Below, in pieces: positions 17,369 to 26,531 of a stretch of DNA of 59,508 nucleotides (the first letter of the stretch is position 1; every line of letters begins with the position of its first letter). A program made the translations under genes and the position numbers. The DNA is from Anaerolineae bacterium (GTDB taxonomy: Bacteria > Chloroflexota > Anaerolineae > Aggregatilineales > Aggregatilineaceae), in NCBI GenBank assembly GCA_027494015.1, contig JAOSJP010000008.1, positions 1 to 59,508 on the forward strand. Reading direction: 5' to 3'. The notes under the pieces are model-generated. The model saw only the letters and a program-made list of their open reading frames with translations. It did not search any database and had not been told where the DNA came from.

Positions 17369-17623
17369 GTGGACTATCGCTATGTGGGCGTCGTGACGCA
17401 CTACTTCAACCGGCTGGGCGTGGCGGCCATCTTGCTCGACGACGAGCTATACCTCGAAGACTGGGTGCTGTTCAACGGGCCGCACACCCAGTTCGAGCAG
17501 CAGGTGCTCTCCATGCAGATCAGTCGCGAGCCGGTCGAGCAAGGGATGCCCGGCGAAGAAATCGCCATCCAGGTGGATGATGTGGTGCGCGCCGGCGACG
17601 AAGTGTACGTGATCGTGGACTGA
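17369..17623 (+). CDS. small EF-Tu domain 2-like beta-barrel protein
   Basis: An 84-residue protein resembling a lone domain 2 of translation GTPases (VGVVTHYFNRLGVAAILLDD, FEQQVLSMQISREPVEQGMPGEEIAIQVDD, GDEVYVI). Such proteins are annotated as translation elongation factor-like and often accompany U32 peptidases; none is seen here. The start is GTG with a strong GGGAGG eight bases ahead, and the product begins MDYRYVG. It probably shares a transcript with the radical SAM gene. Its function is unknown. Confidence 0.75.
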   Translation: MDYRYVGVVTHYFNRLGVAAILLDDELYLEDWVLFNGPHTQFEQQVLSMQISREPVEQGMPGEEIAIQVDDVVRAGDEVYVIVD

Positions 17624-17631
17624 CTCCTCGC

Positions 17632-18306
17632 TCAGCCCCGGTCTCTGGCCCCGGACAGGCTGGCGACGGCCCGGCGCGGGCTGTCGGCCTCGCTGCCCAG
17701 CTCCTCGTCGGCGAACTGGTAGTCGCTCTTGCGGATGAACTCAGCCAGCTCGCCTTGCAGCCGCCCCCAGATCGCCTGCTGGAGTGCCAGGAGCCGCGTT
17801 TTGGCGAAAATGCCTGCGCGCGACTCCAGCGCCGCGCGCAGGTGAGGCAGGCACAGCCCCGCCGACGCGCCGAACCCTGCGGCGAAGGCAGGCTGATTCA
17901 GGTGATCGAGCAGGCTGCGCAGCAGGTGTTCCTCGATGATGGCGCGGTGCGCGCAGACGGGGCACGCCGCCCTGGGCTTGAGCGCCTCGGCTGCCGCCGC
18001 GACCTGCCGCCGCCCGCTTTTCGGCGTAATCTCCCCCATGTCCTTGAGCAGGTTGCGCACCAGCCCTTCATAGAGCAGGGCGATGCCCAGCGCGCTGGCG
18101 TTGATCTGCTCGAGGGCGTGCCAGGCATGAGTCGCACAGAAGCCGCGCGCGTCGCGCACGGCGAAATGCGTCGCCGGCTCGTTGGCGTACTCGTACACCA
18201 GGCTGCCGATGTGTGCGTGCACGCTCTCCGCCACCAGCCGGCAGACGGGGCAGCCGGGCTGCTCGAACGCCTGGGCCAGTTGGTGGGCGCGAGCCGAAAG
18301 AGTCAT
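17632..18306 (-). CDS. DUF6062 family protein (paired CxxC/CxxH motifs)
   Basis: A 224-residue soluble, helical protein with a duplicated Cys pattern: CPVCRLV (about 19-25) then FCATHAW (about 57-63), and CPVCAHR (about 117-123) then LCLPHLR (about 151-157). This suggests two zinc or iron-sulfur sites. It matches the DUF6062 family, which I know as common in Chloroflexota and of unknown function. The ATG at 18306 is the start of the conserved region; the open frame reaches 18360. It converges on the EF-Tu-like gene with an 8-base gap. Confidence 0.75.
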   Translation of the reverse strand: MTLSARAHQLAQAFEQPGCPVCRLVAESVHAHIGSLVYEYANEPATHFAVRDARGFCATHAWHALEQINASALGIALLYEGLVRNLLKDMGEITPKSGRRQVAAAAEALKPRAACPVCAHRAIIEEHLLRSLLDHLNQPAFAAGFGASAGLCLPHLRAALESRAGIFAKTRLLALQQAIWGRLQGELAEFIRKSDYQFADEELGSEADSPRRAVASLSGARDRG

Positions 18307-18367
18307 CGAGGTCCATCCCCTCTGCTTGCCTGATCCGCCGCCGCAATTATAGCGCACCACCAGCGGG

Positions 18368-18560
18368 GGGTGCGTGCAAAATCTGTCAGGTAGGGGCGCT
18401 GCTCTGCTGCGCCCTGGTTGACCTCACCCCCGCTCGGCGCTGACGCGCCTCGCCGCCCCCTCTCCGTCAACGGAGAGGGGGCAAGCCGAGCGCCGCGAGG
18501 CTGGGGGTGAGGTCAATATCCCCGCGTCCAGCGAGTCGCTGTCAACTTTTGCACCCACCG
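18368..18560. mobile_element. family A MITE, third copy, with perfect 8-bp target duplication
   Basis: It is 193 bp, exactly the length of the copy at 2568. The left end is GGGTGCGTGCAAAA and the right end is a mutated form. Direct repeats CCAGCGGG sit immediately outside at 18360-18367 and 18561-18568. The interior is the standard hairpin. It lies just upstream of the tRNA-Gly promoter, between the divergent DUF6062 gene and the tRNAs. Confidence 0.9.
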
Positions 18561-18570
18561 CCAGCGGGTA

Positions 18571-18599
18571 TTGCGTTGGCGGGTCGCTTCCGGTAAGAT
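18571..18599 (+). promoter_or_regulatory. sigma70-type promoter of tRNA-Gly
   Basis: TTGCGT (18571-18576) and TAAGAT (18594-18599) are 17 bases apart and end 18 bases before the tRNA 5' end. The -35 box is two bases outside the MITE target duplication, so the insertion just missed the promoter. Confidence 0.7.
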
Positions 18600-18617
18600 T
18601 AGGGCAGAATGGTTGCT

Positions 18618-18688
18618 GCGGGCATGGTGTAGCGGTAACACAACAGCCTTCCAAGCTGTTGTCACGGGTTCGAGTCCCGTTGCCCGCT
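18618..18688 (+). tRNA. tRNA-Gly (anticodon TCC)
   Basis: A 71-nt cloverleaf: acceptor GCGGGCA/TGCCCGC, anticodon stem ACAGC/GCTGT with loop CTTCCAA (anticodon TCC), and T-arm ACGGG-TTCGAGT-CCCGT. The discriminator is T. CCA is not encoded. Confidence 0.95.
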
Positions 18689-18692
18689 CTGT

Positions 18693-18720
18693 CAGCGCCC
18701 GGTGCATGTGCTGGGCGCTG
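18693..18720 (+). terminator. hairpin between the two tRNA genes
   Basis: CAGCGCCC (18693-18700) pairs with GGGCGCTG (18713-18720), followed by AGTTT. It may be a terminator for tRNA-Gly or a processing hairpin in a joint transcript. Confidence 0.45.
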
Positions 18721-18729
18721 AGTTTAGCA

Positions 18730-19038
18730 GGGCCTGTAGCTCAGCGGTGAGAGCAGCCGGCTCAAGGCGCAAGTCGCGGATTGCGGTTTTGCGCAGCATG
18801 GGCTGTCTGGAGAGTAATCACCAGACGAAAACCTGTCAAATTCGGGGGAGCCTTCGTCATCGGACATGGTAATCCCGAGCCAAGCCCCGTGACCTGGGGA
18901 AGGTGTAGAGACTGTACGGCAGGCCCCCTCAATCGAGGGGTGAAGAGACAGTCCAGCCCACAAACCCGAAAGGGGCAGCGAAAGCTGTAGCTGGGAAGCA
19001 TAACCGGTCGGTCGCAGGTTCGAATCCTGCCAGGCCCA
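18730..19038 (+). tRNA. tRNA with CAT anticodon (Ile2 or elongator Met), split by a group I intron
   Basis: The exons 18730-18762 and 18999-19038 join to a normal 73-nt tRNA: acceptor GGGCCTG/CAGGCCC with discriminator A, D-arm GCTC...GAGC, anticodon stem GCCGG/CCGGT with loop CTCATAA, and T-arm GCAGG-TTCGAAT-CCTGC. It lacks the three G-C pairs and 1-72 mismatch of an initiator, so it is elongator Met or the lysidine-modified Ile(CAU). The 236-nt intron interrupts the anticodon loop just 5' of CAT. The exact splice sites follow the U/G rule for group I introns and could be off by a base or two. Confidence 0.9.
18763..18998 (+). ncRNA. group I self-splicing intron (IC3-like)
   Basis: It contains the conserved blocks in order: GTCAAATTCGGGGGAGCC (P3-P4 region), AATCCCGAGCCAAGC, GAAGGTGTAGAGACTG (R element, P7) and AGAGACAGTCCAG (S element), then a terminal G. 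These blocks resemble those I recall from the small Azoarcus tRNA-Ile(CAU) intron. There is an extra GTCTGG/CCAGAC hairpin near the 5' end. There is no homing-endonuclease reading frame. Confidence 0.9.
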
Positions 19039-19051
19039 CTCTCCGCACCCC

Positions 19052-19080
19052 CGCCGCAAGATTCGTTCGCGGCGTTTTTT
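19052..19080 (+). terminator. intrinsic terminator after the tRNA genes
   Basis: CGCCGC (19052-19057) pairs with GCGGCG (19069-19074), followed by six T. It begins 14 bases after the tRNA 3' end. Confidence 0.85.
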
Positions 19081-19108
19081 CCACCAGCAGCGCGCAGTGC
19101 ACAAAGAA

Positions 19109-19136
19109 CAGGGGCTTCCCGCTCAGAAAGCCCCTG
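19109..19136 (-). terminator. intrinsic terminator of the PD40 propeller gene
   Basis: CAGGGGCTT (19109-19117) pairs with AAGCCCCTG (19128-19136). On the minus strand it is followed by TTCTTT. It lies 29 bases past the stop of the gene at 19165. Confidence 0.75.
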
Positions 19137-19164
19137 CTGTGTTTCGTAGACCGGGCGGGCCGCG

Positions 19165-20475
19165 CTAAGGGTGCGGCGGCATACGCCCTTCCTTGCTGTT
19201 GATCTCCTCGTGCGGGTCGGACATCGGATACAGGTCGTCCGCTTCCACGTCGTGCGTCAGGCGCAGGGCAGCAGCGCCCGGCAGAGCCGGGTTGACCGAG
19301 AATAGCTCGCGCTGGTTGGGGTGGGTGGCGTCAGCCGCAGCGTCTGAGTGGAAGACGACAGCAGTATTGTCGCAGCGGAAGCTGGGCGCGCGATTGTCGG
19401 CGTCATCGTCGGTCAGGGCCGTCACCTGGGCAGTCGCCACATTCACCAGGAAGATATCGTAGTTCTCATTCACATTGGCGTGGAAGGCGATGGAGCGCCC
19501 ATCCGGCGAGAAGGTGTGCCCGGCGACATCCACCCCCAGGTCGGTCAACTGGCGGCTCGCCCGCGTCGCCACGTCCATGATCCACAGGTTGTAGACGCCG
19601 GATTCGTCAGTCTGAAGCCAGGCCATGGACCTGCCGTCGCGCGACAGAATCGGCACCACATCCTCAGTGTCGTTGTCGGTCAGTTGCGTCAATTCGCGGG
19701 TGAACACGTCCAGCATGTAGATCTCCCACTCGTGAACACCGTCCTCGTCACCCTCGCGCTCGCGGTCGCTCTGGAAGACCAGGCGTCCACCGGGCGGCTC
19801 ATAGCAGCCACCGTCCGGGAACCAGAACGGGTTGACATCGTTGGCGGGATCGTTGGTCAGACGAATGGGCTGCCCGTTGCCGGTCACATCGGCCATGTAC
19901 AGTTCCCAGTTGCTGTCGCGGTTGCTTTCCCAGGCGATGAGGTTGGCCGGCCCCCACACCGGATTGACATCATTACCGCTGTTGTAGGTCAGGCGCACCT
20001 GCTGCGACCCATCGGGCCTGGCCAGGTAGATTTCCCAGCCCCCGTTCCTGTCTTCGTCGTTCTTGTCTTCGTCGCGGTTGCTGGTGAAGGCGACCCAGTC
20101 ACCTTCTGGCGCGTAGCTGGGCTGAATGTCACTGCTCTCGTCGCCCCGGGTGACATTGTTGGCTGGCGTGTTAAGGCCCTCGTCGGTCAGGCGATAGATG
20201 TCCCAGTCGCCATCGCTGTCGCTGTGGTAGAAGACCAGTTCTGGCAGGCACACTGTGCAGATAAACGGCACAGGGCCGCCCACGCCAGACACGATAATGC
20301 CCAGACTGATCGGATCCCAGGCCGGGCGCGGCAGGGCAGTGCCCGGCTCGCCGGGGGTTTCCGGCACCACTGGGAATTCTGGCTGGCCCGGCTGCTGCGC
20401 CTGTGCGTGCTGGGGCGCTGGCGCGAGCGTGGCTAGCAAAACTATCACGCAAAGCATTGCTATTCTGAGATACAT
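19165..20475 (-). CDS. exported TolB-like (PD40) beta-propeller protein
   Basis: A 436-residue protein with a signal peptide (MYLRIAMLCVIVLLATLAPA, cleavage near HAQAQQ), a Pro-rich linker and six to seven PD40 repeats. The repeats follow the pattern DGDWDIYRLTD...PSYAPEGDWVAFTSNRD, GNWELYMAD and SPDGRSIAFHAN, as in TolB and DPP-IV-type propellers. No catalytic domain is attached, so it is probably a binding or scaffold protein on the cell surface. The ATG at 20475 has AAGGAG seven bases upstream. A strong terminator follows the gene. Confidence 0.85.
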   Translation of the reverse strand: MYLRIAMLCVIVLLATLAPAPQHAQAQQPGQPEFPVVPETPGEPGTALPRPAWDPISLGIIVSGVGGPVPFICTVCLPELVFYHSDSDGDWDIYRLTDEGLNTPANNVTRGDESSDIQPSYAPEGDWVAFTSNRDEDKNDEDRNGGWEIYLARPDGSQQVRLTYNSGNDVNPVWGPANLIAWESNRDSNWELYMADVTGNGQPIRLTNDPANDVNPFWFPDGGCYEPPGGRLVFQSDREREGDEDGVHEWEIYMLDVFTRELTQLTDNDTEDVVPILSRDGRSMAWLQTDESGVYNLWIMDVATRASRQLTDLGVDVAGHTFSPDGRSIAFHANVNENYDIFLVNVATAQVTALTDDDADNRAPSFRCDNTAVVFHSDAAADATHPNQRELFSVNPALPGAAALRLTHDVEADDLYPMSDPHEEINSKEGRMPPHP

Positions 20476-21215
20476 AGATAGCTCCTTCGTGCTCAACACG
20501 CCCCTGCAGAACAGACTGCTTTCAGTGCTCACGTGACGCGAACGTGAGAAATCAGGACCAGGATGCTCCCCACAAGAGAGCGCGCGAAAATCACCGCATG
20601 GGTCAAAGGGCCATGTATCTGTCTTCAGGTGCCAATAGCGGGCTGTCTGAGACCCCACGCCTTGCCCCTTGCCCTGGCGCACTGCAAAGGTCAGGAGGCC
20701 AGGAGCGCATAGCCGGCGCGAGAGGTGTCACCCCATAGCCTCGCGCATCTCCACCGGAGCAGATATGCTCTCCTTCAAGGCGCTAGCCTTGTGCCGTGTC
20801 CCCAACGAGACAGCGCGCCCCATCATGCGCCGCATCCTGACGTAATGCGGCCAATGTCCTGTGGGCAACTGCTGCGCGCAATGACCCGGCCAGGCAGACG
20901 TTGCCCAGGACAAATCTCTTTTATAGTACATGGTTTGGCCGCGCTAGGCAACTCCCCTGTAAGCATATTGGGTTATTTTGCGGAATCTGGCGGGGCTGAT
21001 GAACGTTGCGGAATTCCGGGCATCCTATCACCGCTTCCTTCGGGTATAGACTTTCTGCCGCGCGCCAGCCAGTTGACCTCTCTTTTTGCGCCGTTGTCCG
21101 GCGATCACTCCCGCGCGTGTTTGTGCTTTTTGGGGTATTTCGCGTTATTGTTGCAGGCGAGATAGCGGTGAAATCGCGTGCACTGCCGAGGCTGGCCCCC
21201 GTCTGAAAGCAGATC
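20476..21215. other. 740-bp divergent intergenic region, no gene seen
   Basis: It lies between two divergently transcribed genes and should hold both promoters. Open frames here (for example 20725-21165 on the plus strand) have no family resemblance, no ribosome-binding site and atypical composition. I see no repeat family member or RNA structure. Confidence 0.6.
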
Positions 21216-23257
21216 ATGGAACACAAGCTCATGCCAGATAGTGAGACTCCCTCCCTGCCCGACCTGCGCAATCCAGTAGAACAAGGGGTCCGCGAAAAGA
21301 GGCGGCGTCGGCGGCGGAGCAGGCGCCGCTGGTATAACCGCGCGCTGCGCCGGCTGGGGCGTTACAACTGGCGCATTCTCCTGCTCATGGCCGTCACTTT
21401 CTCGGCGGCTATCGTCATGGGCGGGCTGATCCTGGCTTTCAACGCGCGCACCCAGGTCGAGACCTCGTGGGAGAGCCTGGATCGTATCTGGTCTTCGCTG
21501 GGCAAGAAGTCCGGCACTGACCTGACCCTGACCGATTTCGAGCGCCTCCGTTCTGGCGTCCGCGATCTGAGTCAGAGCCTGGGGAGCGCCAGGAAGCAAA
21601 CGCTGTTCCTGCGACCGTTCACCTTCCTCAGTGGTGACCTGATCACGACGTTCGACATGCTCGACGCGGCGCAGGAGCTGACCATCGCTGCCGATGATAT
21701 GCTGGCCGGTCTGCAACCGGCGTTGTTCTTCCTGACGGGTGGAGCAGGAGACGAACGGGTCACGGCGCAGTTTTCGTCTGGCGAGCGCGTGGTCGAGCTA
21801 TTGGGTCTGGGACGCGGGCGCTTCGTCAGCGCCGAGTTCCACCTTGACGCAGCCCAAGCCATCATCGAGCGCCTCGACCCCACCCGAGTCTCGCCTGGCC
21901 TGCTGGCGACGGTGGACGGCCTGATCCAAACCTACGGCGACCTGGCCGACTTCCACCGTGTGCTGCTCGCCTCGCCCGACCTGCTCACGGCGGCGCTGGG
22001 CCTCAATGAGACCCAATCCTACCTGATCCTGGCGCAGAACAACGACGAACTGCGCCCGTCTGGTGGCTATTTGAGCACCTATGGCTGGATGACGGTGCGC
22101 AATGGGCGCATCACAAAGTACGACTACCAGGCGACCACAACCACCAGCCCCAACCCGCCGCCAGAAACCCTGGCCAGCCAGGTGCAGATTCCTGAATGGT
22201 GGATTCAGTACCGGCAGCCGCTCTACGCCGCCTGGGACTCTAGCTGGCACGTAGACTTCCCCTCGACGGCGCGCATGGCGGCCTGGTACTACGACAACGG
22301 CGGCAATCCCAACAGCCCGGTTGATGGCGTGATCGGCATGGACCTGGTGGCCTTCGAGTACATTCTGCAAGAGCTAGGCAGCGTGTACGTGCCCGACTAC
22401 GATGTGACTGTCTCCGGGGCCAATTTCCGCGAGACGGTGTACACCATCCGCGCGGCGGGCGAAGGCCACAAACGGTTCGTGGCCGCAGTCTACCGCCAGA
22501 TTCTTGGCGACTGGCAGCGCGTGGATCAGGAAAAGAGCATCGAGATACGCGGGGCGCTGCTCAAGGCGCTGCTCGAAAAGCATATCATGCTCTATTTCCT
22601 GGACGATGCGCTCAACGATGCCGTGCGGGTGCTCGACTGGCAGGGCGAGCAGAAACCAGCCCTGGACACCGATTACCTGTTGGTTGCCGACGCTAACCTG
22701 GGCAATAAGGCCAATCGCTCGGTGCTGCGCCAGTTTACCTATGACGTGACCATTGAGGACGATGGCTCGCTGAGCGGCAGCCTGGCGATTGCCTACGACT
22801 TTTCAGAGCGGGTCGCCGAGCTGGACCCCGCCGTCGGGCCGGAGCACGGCGACGCCAACTACCGCAGCCTGACGCAGGTCTTCGTGCCAGCCAACAGTAC
22901 CCTGAGGGGGACTGAAGACCTAGCGCTCCCCCGACTGTGGTCAACACGGACACGCACACGGCCTTTGTGGCGCGGATGGGTGTGGACTACAACGAGAGCG
23001 AGCGCTACCAGTTCGTCTACACCACGCCCCCTCTGGTCGAGCCTTTCGGGTCGTTCTACCGCTACCGGCTTCTGGTGCAGAAGCAGCCCGGCACGCTCAG
23101 CGATCCGGTCAGCGTGCAGCTCCGGCTGCCCCCCGGCGCGCGCTCGGTCTACACCGATCCGGCGCCAGCGGCCAGTTACAGCCTGGAACAGCCTGTGCTG
23201 GAGTTCCGCCTCAGCCTGACTTCCGACCAGACGATTGAGGTGGTCTTCACGCGGTGA
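21216..23257 (+). CDS. DUF4012 membrane-anchored protein, frameshifted near the 3' end
   Basis: About 680 residues: a strongly basic cytoplasmic N-terminus (RRRRRRSRRR), one transmembrane segment (about 52-75), and a large extracytoplasmic region with the DUF4012 signature (YLILAQNNDELRPSGGYLSTYG, about 269-290; GVIGMDLVAFEYILQ). The frame from 21216 loses homology after TLRGTEDLALP. The conserved end (VNTDTHTAFVARMGVDY to VVFTR) is in another frame to 23257. Adding one C to the CCCCC at about 22927-22931 rejoins them. DUF4012 proteins are surface proteins of unknown role in Gram-positives and Chloroflexota. Confidence 0.85.
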
Positions 23258-23392
23258 GGTTAAGTCTGCCGCGCTCATACACGGCACGTCCAGCCCGTTT
23301 GTGCGCGATCCTTCACCTTTGCCTCCTTTTGGGTCGGGGGTTTCAGGGGCGAACAGCCAGCCAGAAAGTACGGAGATCGGCTTGCTTCGTTT

Positions 23393-23486
23393 ACCGCACC
23401 CCCGGCCTCGCTGCGCTTGACCAGTCCCTTCTCCGACGTCGGAGAGAGGGCAATGAGGCGCGTCGGCGCCGAGTGGGGGTGAGGTA
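23393..23486. repeat. family A core without terminal repeats
   Basis: Imperfect hairpin: CCCCCGGCCTCGCTGCGCTTGA on the left, apex CTTCTCC-GACGTC-GGAGAGAG, and CGCCGAGTGGGGGTGAGG on the right. The GGGTGCG ends are absent. It fills part of the 394-base gap before the histidine kinase, where nothing else is recognised. Confidence 0.7.
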
Positions 23487-23651
23487 AAGTCAGGGACAGC
23501 TTCCAATTCTGCTTGCTCCCAACGCCTGTCCACCCCTAAAGGGTCAGAAGTGCGGGAAAGCAACGTCTCAGAAGATCTCTGGTAGTTTCTCCCCGTTCAC
23601 ACATTGATAACAGTTGAGTGCTACGCTGGCAGAAAACGGGACGTGTCTGGA

Positions 23652-25157
23652 ATGCTCAAAACCTTGCGCAGCCGGTTGTTGCTCTCCTACGTGACGATTC
23701 TGCTGATCCTGCTCGTGCTGGTCGGCTTCATCCTGCTCGCCTTTCTGCGGACGCGACCGCTGCCCACCGATGAGATCACCAACGACCTGACCGCCGTGCT
23801 GCTCGACGTGCGCGCGATGGAGACCATCCGCCTTGAGATCGGGATGGGGCCGGAGCAGGGCATGGGGATGAGAGCGCGCCTGCGCGCCTATGGGCAATTG
23901 CTCACCGACTACCTAAGCGAACTCAGCGCAGAACGCGGGGTGCGGGCGCTGCTCGTCAGCGAAAACGGTGAGGTGCGCTACGATTCCGAGGGCATCCTGG
24001 CATCCGGCGACTCCGTCCGCGAAGCCGAGCGCACGCCGCTCGTCCCGCCCAGCCGCATTCGCCTGAGCGGTCTGTACAAAGGTCGCTTCGTGGACGCAGA
24101 TGGCAGCCAGTGGCTGTTCGTTGCGCAGCCGCTCTTTCCGATGGCCCAGATGCGAGCGGACCCCTCGTACCTGCTGATCGCCGCGCCCGTGCCGCGCGCC
24201 ACCCTGCGCGAGGTCTTCCGTCTGTTCGGGGACACATTCTTCGCTCCGCTGGCGAAGGCCGGGCTGGTGGCGCTGGCGATTGCGGTGGGGTTGTCTCTGC
24301 TGATCGCTGGCTCGGTGGCCCGCCCCCTGCAACGCATGAGCGCAGCCGCGCGGCGCATCGCCAGCGGCGACTACCGCCAGCGTGTGGAGGTCGCCGGGCC
24401 GCGCGAAGTGCGCGCGCTGGCCAGCTCGTTCAATGACATGACCGAGCGGGTGGCAACAGCCCAGCAGGCGCAGCGCGATTTCCTGGCCAACGTCTCGCAC
24501 GACCTGCGCACGCCGCTGACCAGCATCCAGGGGTTCTCGCAGGCCATCGCCGAGGGCGTGACTTCCGATCCGGCGGCGGCGCAGCGCGCGGCCCAGATCA
24601 TCCACGACGAGACGGCGCGACTGCACCGCATGGTCGAGTCCCTGCTCGATCTGGCCCGCCTCGATGCTTCTCAGATGGACATGCGGCGCGACCCGGTCGC
24701 GCCGGGCGATCTGCTCCGCGCGGTGGGGACGGGTTTTTCGGGCCAGGCGCGCGAGCGCCAGATAGACCTGCGCTTGATCGTCCCCCACAACCTGCCCCCC
24801 ATCAGCGGCGACGGCGACCGGCTGGCCCAGGTCTTCACCAACCTGCTCGACAACGCCCTCAAGCACACTCCGTTCGGCGGGACGGTGACTCTGAGCGCGG
24901 CGCTCGCGGATGGCGGCATGGTTGTGACTGTGCGCGACACGGGCGAGGGCATTCCGCCGGGCGAGCTTAGCCGCATCTTCGAGCGCTTCTACCAGGTGGA
25001 CAAGAGCCGCCAGCGCGACCGTCCGGAAGATGGGTGGGGGCTGGGGCTGGCCATCGTGCGGCAGATCGTCGAGGCGCACGGCGGGACGATCCGGGCGGAC
25101 AGCACCGTCGGCCAGGGCACGACGTTCACGGTCTGGCTGCCGCTGGGCCAGGGGTAG
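23652..25157 (+). CDS. sensor histidine kinase
   Basis: A 501-residue membrane kinase. There is a first transmembrane segment at about 10-35, an extracytoplasmic sensor region (about 36-200), a second segment (about 203-225), then HAMP (about 226-275). The HisKA has its phospho-acceptor His283 in NVSHDLRTPLTS. The HATPase has N-box NLLDNALKHTP, G1 DTGEGIP and G2 GWGLGLAIV. It is of the PhoR/ResE type. No response regulator is adjacent, so it is an orphan here. The ATG at 23652 starts the hydrophobic leader; the frame also opens at a TTG 48 bases upstream. Confidence 0.9.
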   Translation: MLKTLRSRLLLSYVTILLILLVLVGFILLAFLRTRPLPTDEITNDLTAVLLDVRAMETIRLEIGMGPEQGMGMRARLRAYGQLLTDYLSELSAERGVRALLVSENGEVRYDSEGILASGDSVREAERTPLVPPSRIRLSGLYKGRFVDADGSQWLFVAQPLFPMAQMRADPSYLLIAAPVPRATLREVFRLFGDTFFAPLAKAGLVALAIAVGLSLLIAGSVARPLQRMSAAARRIASGDYRQRVEVAGPREVRALASSFNDMTERVATAQQAQRDFLANVSHDLRTPLTSIQGFSQAIAEGVTSDPAAAQRAAQIIHDETARLHRMVESLLDLARLDASQMDMRRDPVAPGDLLRAVGTGFSGQARERQIDLRLIVPHNLPPISGDGDRLAQVFTNLLDNALKHTPFGGTVTLSAALADGGMVVTVRDTGEGIPPGELSRIFERFYQVDKSRQRDRPEDGWGLGLAIVRQIVEAHGGTIRADSTVGQGTTFTVWLPLGQG

Positions 25158-25165
25158 CGGGGGGT

Positions 25166-25393
25166 GGTTGGTGATTGGTTATTGGTTATTGGTGGTTGGT
25201 GGTCAGTGATCAGAGGGCGCAGGTGCCCGAAGTCCAAGTCCTGCGTTTTAGGTCGGGTGCCGGAGCATAAACGCCTGACTCTTCACTTCCATCTCATGAC
25301 TCAAGGACCCTCATCCCTGACGACTGAAAACCGATAACTGATAACTGATAACCAACAACCAACAACCAACAACCAACAACCAACAACCACCGA
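25166..25393. repeat. two short-tandem-repeat tracts in opposite orientation
   Basis: GGTTATTGG/GGTGGTTGG-type units at 25166-25212 and the complementary-type CCAACAA/AACTGATA units at 25318-25390 flank about 100 bases of plain sequence. They could pair into a long imperfect hairpin between convergent genes. No gene is seen here. Confidence 0.75.
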
Positions 25394-26455
25394 TCACTGA
25401 TCACCCATCGCTTCGTGCAGCCGGGCGATCTGCTCCGGCGTGCCGATGACGATCAGGATGTCTCCGGCCTGGAGAGAAGTGTCCGGGCCGGGGTTGAAGC
25501 GATAGCCGCCCTGGGCGGGCTGGATGGCGAGCACGATCATGCCGGTGCGCCCGGCCACGTCCGCCTCGCCCAGCGTCTTGCCAGCCAGGGCAGGCACGCG
25601 GGCCACGTGAATCTCCTCCACGCGCAGCGTCTGGCCGGGGACGCGCAGCATCTGGTCGAGGAAGGCGACGACGGCGGGGCGCAGCATGACCGAGGCCATG
25701 CGCAGGCCCCCGATCAGGTTGGGCGACACGACTTCGTTGGCCCCTGCTTTGATCAGCTTGCTCATGTTGGCGTCGTCGTTGGCGCGGGCGACAATGCGCA
25801 GCCGGGGGTTGAGCGAGCGCGCCGTCAGCACGATGAAGACGTTGTCCTTGTCGTCGCCCAGCGCGGCGATCAGGCCGCGCGCCCGCGCGATGCCCGCCAG
25901 GTGCAGCGTCTCATCCTGGGTGGCATCGCCTTGCAGATACAGGATGTCCCCGTGCTGGCGAATCTCGCCAATCACCGCCGGGTCTTGCTCGATGACGACG
26001 AACGGCGTGTGGGTCTGGTGTAGCTCGCTGGCGATGGGCCTGCCGGTGCGTCCGCCGCCGCACAGGATGATGTGGTCGGTCAGTCGGGCGATATGCTGGT
26101 CCATGTGACGCTCCCGTAAAGCGCGGTAGAACTCGCCTTCGACGACGAAGCTGATGATCGTCGAGACGGCATAGCCGGCGATGCTGATCGAGGCGACGAT
26201 CAGGCCGATGGTGAAAACGCGCCCACCGTCCGAAAGCGGGCGCGTTTCGGCATAGCCGACGGTCGCCATGGTGATGACGGTCATGTACAGCGCGTCGAGC
26301 AGGTCCCAACCTTCCAACAGGGCATAACCGGCGGTGCCGCCGCCCACCACCAGGACGATCAGCAGCAGCGCGCGGTAGAGCCGGGTTTGGTGGCGGGCTG
26401 CACGCCGCACGAGCGGCGGCGCGAGAGGGACCGGGGACGAACGAAGACTGTTCAC
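25394..26455 (-). CDS. two-TM potassium channel with RCK (TrkA-N/TrkA-C) domains
   Basis: A 353-residue MthK/Kch-like channel: a first transmembrane helix (about 28-47), pore helix and filter (about 54-72), a second helix (about 83-106), an RCK_N Rossmann domain (HIILCGGGRTG, about 128-138; VVIEQDP; GDATQDETL) and an RCK_C domain. The selectivity filter reads TVGYAE rather than the common TVGYGD/E, so Gly-to-Ala at the filter mouth. RCK domains bind NAD(H), Ca2+ or nucleotides to gate the pore; which ligand applies here is not visible. Confidence 0.9.
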   Translation of the reverse strand: MNSLRSSPVPLAPPLVRRAARHQTRLYRALLLIVLVVGGGTAGYALLEGWDLLDALYMTVITMATVGYAETRPLSDGGRVFTIGLIVASISIAGYAVSTIISFVVEGEFYRALRERHMDQHIARLTDHIILCGGGRTGRPIASELHQTHTPFVVIEQDPAVIGEIRQHGDILYLQGDATQDETLHLAGIARARGLIAALGDDKDNVFIVLTARSLNPRLRIVARANDDANMSKLIKAGANEVVSPNLIGGLRMASVMLRPAVVAFLDQMLRVPGQTLRVEEIHVARVPALAGKTLGEADVAGRTGMIVLAIQPAQGGYRFNPGPDTSLQAGDILIVIGTPEQIARLHEAMGDQ

Positions 26456-26531
26456 TGGGCGCTGAGGTCTCGCGGACGTTGCGCCCAGTGTAGTCCAAGT
26501 CTGTAAGGCGCGCCATGAGGTAACCAGGGAT

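Noticed and set aside
20725..21165. 146-codon plus-strand frame in the divergent gap
   Set aside because: No ribosome-binding site, no domain, Cys/Pro/Ser-rich composition; better treated as non-coding.
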